DNA of 64,000 bases from Ryuthela nishihirai (lineage: Eukaryota; Arthropoda; Arachnida; Araneae; Heptathelidae): contig JAWZYU010000005.1 in NCBI GenBank assembly GCA_038380435.1, positions 34,494,001 through 34,558,000 on the forward strand, written 5' to 3'. The position numbers and the translations under genes were made by a program. The notes under the pieces are model-generated. The model did no database searches. It saw only the letters and a program-made list of their open reading frames with translations, and had not been told where the DNA came from. Position 1 is the stretch's first letter. The number at the start of each line of letters is the position of its first letter. Shown one piece after another: positions 58,401 through 64,000 of this stretch.

Positions 58401-59696
58401 GGTGCTTTTGTTTAAAAACTGAAAACTCACTGTTTATAGTATTTCCGTGAAAAGTTGGGGAAGCCAGATGCGACTTAGCTTTGCGTTTACTGACTTCCCG
58501 CCTACCCCCCTTTGCAATTAGGAAAAAACTCTCGAGAGCAAATTATATCTAAAACCAGTTTCACTTGAGTTTTTCGTAACCCTCTTGTGCCGTCGAATTA
58601 AGATTCAGACACTGAGCTGTCGGGCATAAGGTTAAACTAATTTCTCACCAAGGTACGTTTGCGCACGCTGCAAACACAAGTCTTTCGACAAAAGATAAGG
58701 TGTTTCGCTACAACATAACACGGAGATGTCTGTTTAGTTATTTTTCCCTATTTCAACACTGTCTATGGAACATTACGCCTCTACATACCATAACACCTCG
58801 CGATTCTAAGCGTTCCCCGAACCGATATTAATCTGATTTTTGTAGTTCAACGGAGTTTTTTGAGTTTGCTCAACCTCTGTCAAGGGTTGGACCAGTGCTT
58901 GCACCGATGTTATTGCTCGTACTAGCAGAACCGGTACAAGGCGAATGCAAATCGGTTCATATCTCTATTCTTTCGAACACAAATGTTAAAAGATTTCATG
59001 TAGCAGCTAAGAAACAGTAAAAAAGTGATTTTCCGCATTTAACCATCTATCGGGTAGAGGAATCCTCAAAACTAAGTAACAATACTAGAAAAATCACTAT
59101 CCATAACATTTACATTCATGTATTTCTTGTTGCGAGGCATCTGACCGTAACGTTAGCATTCATTACCTCAAAACAGATAAGACAGAATGCGGCGTCTTGA
59201 AAAACACCGAGAAGGCTAGTAACCACGGTTTAACCATTCATTTTTTAAGTATTAGGACGTTCATGTTACAATTTCTTGCAACAACGTTCATTTCTGGTAA
59301 AGATGCATGTCAGCACATTCACTTTACGTGTGTGATTTCAATCGTGTGTGAACCAGGCATTCAGTTGAGAAGAGTATGTGAATCAGTCACTTCAGAATAC
59401 TAACACCTTTGCGCGCTCACTGAAACTACCTCCTTCTTGTGTCTCTCCATATACTATTCTTATGAGCACAAAAGATAGGATGTTTCACTACAATCTAACA
59501 CGGAGATGTCTGTTTAGTTATTTTTTCCTCCTATTTCTACACCAGTGTGGACGTCTTAGAACAAGTGGTTAGCACACGTTTTTAATATGTATCTTGTTTA
59601 GAAATCTGAAAGAACACTGTCTATGGAACATTACCCCCTCCCTTGCAAGCTAGTACTAATTACTTCACGATTCTGAGGGACGAAGGTTGTAATCGT

Positions 59697-59745
59697 TGGC
59701 GGATATTTTTCAGAATATGTAATCAACCATAGTGTTCGGATATTT
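59697..59745 (-). repeat. Truncated Tc1/mariner MITE end inside the arm
   Basis: 'atgtaatcaaccatagtgttcggat' with the preceding 'aatcgttggcggatattttt' is the end region of the MITE family seen at 23,054 and 32,321, without the outermost bases. The mirror copy is at about 61,880-61,930 in the right arm. Because it is present in both arms, either it predates the inverted duplication or the arms are kept alike by conversion. Confidence 0.7.
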
Positions 59746-60254
59746 GATCCATAGTAAGACATGAACGTTGTTTACCTCCCATCGACAATCCCTTCTATTG
59801 ATCGATGAGAGATGACTGTTACGACAATTAGCAGGGTGAAGTCGTATTTGTTTTTAAAAGCAGAGACACACTAATTACCGACTAGCTAGAGAACGATATA
59901 TTAACCTGCTAAAGTTTGATTTTAACGATCAGATATACCATCACTTTTTTAGTTCATACTAATATTCCAACTTTTAAAGGAAATATTGTCTCGTTATAAG
60001 CGATTACATGCACACTCTATACTTTAAATCTATAGAGACAGCGATCACTAAGCTAGGTTTGGTTTTATTATGAGTGTGTTTTTTAAGATACTTTTGAAAT
60101 ACTCTGTTAATGAATTCAACCCCCCTTATCTGTTTGTAATTTCAGAGATATTCTGAAAGGTTTTTGTGATCAAAAGCTCCCACGATTTCCGTTTTAAAGG
60201 AGCACCACATGCATATTTCGAAAGCACGTCTATACAGGCTCGTAAATATTTGTA

Positions 60255-60350
60255 GACGTCATCATGTTTACTAAGAGATGGCAAATCTACCAGATCTCGA
60301 CCAATGGGATGGAGTTACAGGGACACGTCACAGGTTTAAGGTATAAGTAT
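60255..60350 (+). promoter_or_regulatory. Candidate promoter of the core gene
   Basis: Upstream of the ATG at 60,400 lie GACGTCATC (60,255-60,263, CRE-like), CCAAT (60,301-60,305), a second CRE-like half ACACGTCA (60,323-60,330) and a TATA-like GTATAAGTAT (60,341-60,350), about 55 bases before the start codon. Order and spacing fit an RNA polymerase II promoter. All of it is inside the unique core, so the gene appears to carry its own promoter. Confidence 0.5.
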
Positions 60351-60399
60351 TACCCTTCGACGGGCTGTAAGGCATTATTTTTTCCAGTATCGACTTGCT

Positions 60400-61307
60400 A
60401 TGGCTTGTGCTAAACGTTCCCTGACCGATGGTGATCTTCCTGCGAAGCGACTTGCTGTTAGAGATGATGATAGCCATATGTTTCAACTCGGATCGGATTT
60501 GTTTGCGAGCGTTTGTGAATATCGGTCATATCCTAAAGTGCACATACGTGTGTTCCAGAGTGATGACTCTTTAAAACTATATCTACAAAGGACGGTGTGA
60601 TGCTGTCTGAAGAGCAGTGGCATGGACTGGTTTCGTATGCGTCTACAATCGTCGAAGCGTTCGAAGATGTCGAATACGGCGAGTATGAACTGGACGCTAT
60701 GGTTTGCCTCGTCGTGCTCAAAGGTGGACACGGCGTGGTCATTAAAAAAAGCATCCCCCGTGACGGAGGACTTGTATTTTCGTCATCGGTTCGGCTCAGC
60801 GTCGAACAGTGGCATCGGTTGACAGATTTATGCGATCCAATCACCTACAGTTTGATGGCTCTGAAGTTTGAAAACGGTAAATTTTGGAATGCAGTGCGGA
60901 AGGTGGAATTAGCGGCAAATCTTCCTCGAAGCCCACCATCTAATGATCGACCCCTTGAACAAGACAGCAGTGATTTCGTAAAGCTTATGGACTGTTTAAA
61001 GCGGACTTTGAAAACAGATCTCCGAAAAGAACTGTTTACGCTGCTACGTAAGAACTGTTTCGGGTGTGAAGTGGATCATCCGAGTCAACTTCGCCATTCG
61101 TGCCTCAACATAAACGCTGAATCAGCTTACGATTATTTCCCCGAAGTGGTAAGAAACGTTAATCTAACTGATATTGCCGTAAGTTTTGTGGAAGAATCAT
61201 GTATCGAACTAAATCGTCCTGCTAATGTCGCGTTTATGTCTAAATTGAACTTTGCAACAGTACTAAAAGAGGTGCAGGTGAACTGGTATGTACGAACTAA
61301 ATATTAA
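60400..61307 (+). CDS. PC4-like (coactivator p15) protein with Cys/His cluster, in two frames
   Basis: The only recognisable gene in the core of element 2. PC4/p15 proteins bind single-stranded DNA and act in transcription and repair. Frame 1 (60,400-60,600) has a Lys/Arg-containing start, then HMFQLGSDLFASVCEY and PKVHIRVFQ, matching the first strands of PC4. The last strand and helix (GVMLSEEQWHGL; the family has a LN-EQW-L motif) are in the next frame, -1 relative to the first, open to 61,307. That frame adds a second PC4-like unit ending LSVEQWHRL (about residue 67 of that frame). A linker follows, then a possible zinc site C-x2-C-x3-H-x5-H-x-C (Cys154, Cys157, His161, His167, Cys169). 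The mid-domain shift means either a broken gene or a programmed -1 frameshift. The role of the C-terminal part is unknown. Confidence 0.65.
60570..60576 (+). promoter_or_regulatory. Candidate -1 frameshift heptamer T_TTA_AAA
   Basis: The heptamer has the X_XXY_YYZ form and is in the correct phase: the first frame reads TTA at 60,571 and AAA at 60,574. Slipping back one base enters exactly the frame that is open to 61,307. The upstream limit of that frame is a TGA at 60,564-60,566, and the first frame ends at TGA 60,598-60,600, so the shift must occur within a 30-odd-base window that contains this heptamer. No downstream pseudoknot was established by eye. Confidence 0.45.
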
Positions 61308-61374
61308 TGTGACCTTAATGTAAATAAATATGAATGTCTCTGATATTTTTGTCAATGTGATTTCTTTTGTATAG
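61278..61374 (+). other. Possible short intron
   Basis: CAG followed by GTGAAC at 61,278 (donor) and a pyrimidine-rich run ending TTTTGTATAG at 61,374 (acceptor) would define a 97-bp phase-0 intron. Removing it takes the core gene past its stop at 61,305 and into the open frame at 61,375. The donor is only a moderate match to consensus. Confidence 0.3.
61323..61328 (+). terminator. Polyadenylation signal AATAAA
   Basis: AATAAA begins 16 bases after the stop codon of the core gene (61,305-61,307) and would end an unspliced transcript. If the intron at 61,278-61,374 is real, this signal would lie inside it. Confidence 0.45.
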
Positions 61375-61554
61375 TTAACGGGGATTTTAAGGTCAGCCTT
61401 AGAAGTGTTAATATTGTTCTCTGTATCAAGACCTCGCACAGCTAGCAAGCTATGTTGGGTCGAATGTTTTATATCAGGTGTAAAAGAAAGGGATGGGAAA
61501 CCAAAGCTAGCTAGAGAACGATTCAACCGTGCGTTAAAAACAAAAATGTGGTGA
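61375..61554 (+). CDS. Open frame of 59 codons, possible last exon of the core gene
   Basis: No ATG start; it opens just after TATAG and ends TGA at 61,552-61,554. The end is basic and protein-like: GVKERDGKPKLARERFN, then RALKTKMW. Phase and splice-like edges are compatible with joining to the PC4-like gene. A 99-codon ORF on the opposite strand (61,562-61,263) competes, but has no supporting feature. It lies immediately before the inner edge of the right arm (61,579). Confidence 0.35.
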   Translation, partial: LTGILRSALEVLILFSVSRPRTASKLCWVECFISGVKERDGKPKLARERFNRALKTKMW

Positions 61555-61578
61555 TATTTCACAGGTGTGTTCCTGGGA

Positions 61579-64000
61579 TAGTGATCGCTGTCTCTATAGA
61601 TTTAAAGTATAGAGTGTGCATGTAATCGCTTATAACGAGACAATATTTCCTTTAAAAGTTGGAATAATAGTATGAACTAAAAAAGTGATGGTATATCTGA
61701 TCGTTAAAATCAAACTTTAGCAGGTTAATATATCGTTCTCTAGCTAGTCGGTAATTAGTGTGTCTCTGCTTTTAAAAACAAATACGACTTCACCCTGCTA
61801 ATTGTCGTAACAGTCATCTCTCATACGATCCGTAGAAGGGATTGTCGATGGGAGGTAAACAACGTTCATGTCTTACTATGGATCAAATATCCGAACACTA
61901 TGGTTGATTACATATTCTGAAAAATATCCGCCAACGATTACAACCTTCGTCCCTCAGAATCGTGAAGTAATTAGTACTAGCTTGCAAGGGGGTAATGTTC
62001 CATAGACAGTGTTCTTTCAGATTTCTAAACAAGATACATATTAAAAACGTGTGCTAACCACTTGTTCTAAGACTTCCACACTGGTGTAGAAATAGGAGGA
62101 AAAAATAACTAAACAGACATCTCCGTGTTAGATTGTAGTGAAACATCCTATCTTTTGTGCTCATAAGAATAGTATATGGAGAGACACAAGAAGGAGGTAG
62201 TTTCAGTGAGCGCGCAAAGGTGTTAGTATTCTGAAGTGACTGATTCACATACTCTTCTCAACTGAATGCCTGGTTCACACACGATTGAAATCACACACGT
62301 AAAGTGAATGTGCTGACATGCATCTTTACCAGAAATGAACGTTGTTGCAAGAAATTGTAACATGAACGTCCTAATACTTAAAAAATGAATGGTTAAACCG
62401 TGGTTACTAGCCTTCTCGGTGTTTTTCAAGACGCCGCATTCTGTCTTATCTGTTTTGAGGTAATGAATGCTAACGTTACGGTCAGATGCCTCGCAACAAG
62501 AAATACATGAATGTAAATGTTATGGATAGTGATTTTTCTAGTATTGTTACTTAGTTTTGAGGATTCCTCTACCCGATAGATGGTTAAATGCGGAAAATCA
62601 CTTTTTTACTGTTTCTTAGCTGCTACATGAAATCTTTTAACATTTGTGTTCGAAAGAATAGAGATATGAACCGATTTGCATTCGCCTTGTACCGGTTCTG
62701 CTAGTACGAGCAATAACATCGGTGCAAGCACTGGTCCAACCCTTGACAGAGGTTGAGCAAACTCAAAAAACTCCGTTGAACTACAAAAATCAGATTAATA
62801 TCGGTTCGGGGAACGCTTAGAATCGCGAGGTGTTATGGTATGTAGAGGCGTAATGTTCCATAGACAGTGTTGAAATAGGGAAAAATAACTAAACAGACAT
62901 CTCCGTGTTATGTTGTAGCGAAACACCTTATCTTTTGTCGAAAGACTTGTGTTTGCAGCGTGCGCAAACGTACCTTGGTGAGAAATTAGTTTAACCTTAT
63001 GCCCGACAGCTCAGTGTCTGAATCTTAATTCGACGGCACAAGAGGGTTACGAAAAACTCAAGTGAAACTGGTTTTAGATATAATTTGCTCTCGAGAGTTT
63101 TTTCCTAATTGCAAAGGGGGGTAGGCGGGAAGTCAGTAAACGCAAAGCTAAGTCGCATCTGGCTTCCCCAACTTTTCACGGAAATACTATAAACAGTGAG
63201 TTTTCAGTTTTTAAACAAAAGCACCTGTTCAGATTGTCTTTCGTTCGAGTCATATTTCATGCAGTCAGCATTGACTGTTCACGCTTTCCCCCTCACACTT
63301 TAGGAAATGGAAGTTTCGTTCATGTAAAAGTGCATTCGACATATCTTTAAAAAAATATGCAACTAGCTGTCTTAACAGTTATCATTCACACGACATAGGC
63401 GTTCGGTAACATTCGTGTCTTACTATGGATCTCAAACCTTGACTTTGTTAGAAGTAACTAACCTACTGTCTATGGCTGGAGCGGACAATTGTTTTCATAC
63501 ACTTCGTATGCATATTGACGTGGCCGTCCTAATGGAAAATACGAGACGAATCTTCGGTCGCGCTCGGGGAGGATTTTTCTGTCTTGGCGGAGAACAAAAA
63601 AACTCTTAGCGGGCCGAATGCGACCCACGGGTCGCTATTCACCCGTCCCTGGTCTATGGGAGCAGATGCTGACTATCGTAACTTGTGATTGTATCGGCTA
63701 TGGTAAAGTATTGGGTAGACTATTGTGAGATTTTCGTCGTGATTCTTTAGCATTAATAAATTACGAATACGGAATCACTTAAAATCGATTTTATTTTCGT
63801 AATATAATTATCTACTTTGGGCGTATGATTTATTAGAAAGATAGGGAAGATGAATCCGTGGTGAACTCTCTTGTGAACGCATACCTAATGAGTGTTTTAC
63901 GAATCTGTGGAGTGCATCTGAAAATTAAAGCTGTGACACTGAAGCAAACTGAATTTTTCATTCTAAATGCTTACTCAATCTATGGATAGTTTGTCGGGGT
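61579..64000 (-). repeat. Right inverted arm of element 2 (partial)
   Basis: The mirror of 57,629-60,050. The inner edge TAGTGATCGC matches the left arm edge. ORFs at 62,223-62,429 and 63,415-63,609 give the same peptides as their left-arm partners at 59,197-59,403 and 58,017-58,211. The pair at 62,054-62,248 and 59,378-59,572 differs by one residue. The remaining 3.85 kb or so of the arm is outside the window. Confidence 0.9.

Larger units (their letters stand above)
53777..60050 (+). repeat. Left inverted arm of element 2
   Basis: Order from the tip: terminus, CRE/GC-box repeats (53,825-53,990), 131-bp satellite (54,057-54,310), then two modules of about 1.66 kb. Their matching marks are 'cttacacc' at 54,850 and 56,508, 'gcagaaaat' at 54,985 and 56,630, and 'cttcaggagcgctg' at 55,177 and 56,803. 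Next come a degenerate third motif set (57,400-57,560) and unique arm sequence to 60,050. The inner edge is GCGATCACTA. Confidence 0.85.
53777..64000. mobile_element. Giant palindromic TIR element 2 (runs off the window)
   Basis: It starts AGTAGTTTATTCAC at 53,777, like element 1. The left arm 53,777-60,050 (6,274 bp) and the right arm from 61,579 are reverse complements with only scattered differences. A position x in one arm pairs with about 121,629 minus x in the other, and ORFs of 68 and 64 residues are identical in both. The unique core is 60,051-61,578 and holds one recognisable gene. The arm length predicts a right terminus near 67,850 and a total of about 14 kb. The 6 bp before the start, CTGTGT, should recur after it. 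The Polinton-like ends are an observation; membership is inference. Confidence 0.85.

Noticed and set aside
61263..61562. 99-codon minus-strand ORF at the 3' end of the core gene
   Set aside because: It overlaps the PC4-like gene antisense, has no motif, and the plus-strand frame ending at 61,554 is more protein-like and has splice-like edges.
41099..64000. Autonomous Polinton/Maverick
   Set aside because: The ends and duplication size fit, but no family B polymerase, integrase, packaging ATPase, protease or capsid motif is seen in any frame, so at most these are Polinton-related non-autonomous elements.

Overview
This is eukaryotic DNA: AT-rich, no operons, and almost wholly repeats in several nested layers. 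The mix (an RTE-type LINE ending in ATG-rich microsatellites, an RNase H-bearing LINE, Tc1/mariner and hAT elements, two tRNA-derived SINE families) fits an arthropod. A spider or other arachnid is my guess, but nothing here proves it. I see no convincing host gene.

Layout. 0-8 kb: AT-rich sequence with two SINE families, an hAT-type non-autonomous element with a perfect 8-bp target duplication (5,359-5,840), an RTE 3' fragment and a mariner-like element. 8-26 kb: three long minus-strand copies of one RTE LINE (endonuclease plus reverse transcriptase, all broken). A dead Tc1 transposase lies between two of them. The third was split by a plus-strand RNase H-type LINE, which was then hit by a 214-bp Tc1/mariner palindrome. 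26-34 kb: mostly unrecognised DNA with inverted-repeat pairs, SINEs and a second hAT family. 34-40 kb: a decayed minus-strand LTR retroelement (Gag, zinc knuckle, DSGA protease, charged spacer) interrupted by both SINE families and an hAT element.

41-64 kb is the most unusual part. It holds two members of one family of very large terminal-inverted-repeat elements. Element 1 (41,099-49,464) is complete at both ends: termini starting AGTAGT, a 6-bp direct repeat CACATG on each side, internally rearranged. Element 2 starts at 53,777 and runs off the window. Its left arm is 6.27 kb, its right arm is the near-identical reverse complement, and the arms enclose only 1.53 kb of unique DNA (60,051-61,578). 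That core carries one recognisable gene. It encodes two PC4-like (transcriptional coactivator p15) domains followed by a Cys/His cluster, with its own CRE, CCAAT and TATA-like boxes. The gene lies in two frames. A T_TTA_AAA heptamer sits at the right place and phase for a -1 ribosomal shift that would join the first PC4 domain. The 5'-AG termini, 6-bp target duplication and subterminal minisatellites resemble Polinton/Maverick elements, but no polymerase, integrase, ATPase or capsid gene is visible. The arms carry CRE-like TGACGT repeats at the tip, 131-bp satellites with a CTCF-like core, and decayed modules of about 1.66 kb.

My reading is that element 2 is a giant palindromic, probably non-autonomous, virus- or Polinton-related mobile element with a single cargo or regulatory gene. 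The family assignment is inference. The arms, termini and PC4 motifs are visible directly.
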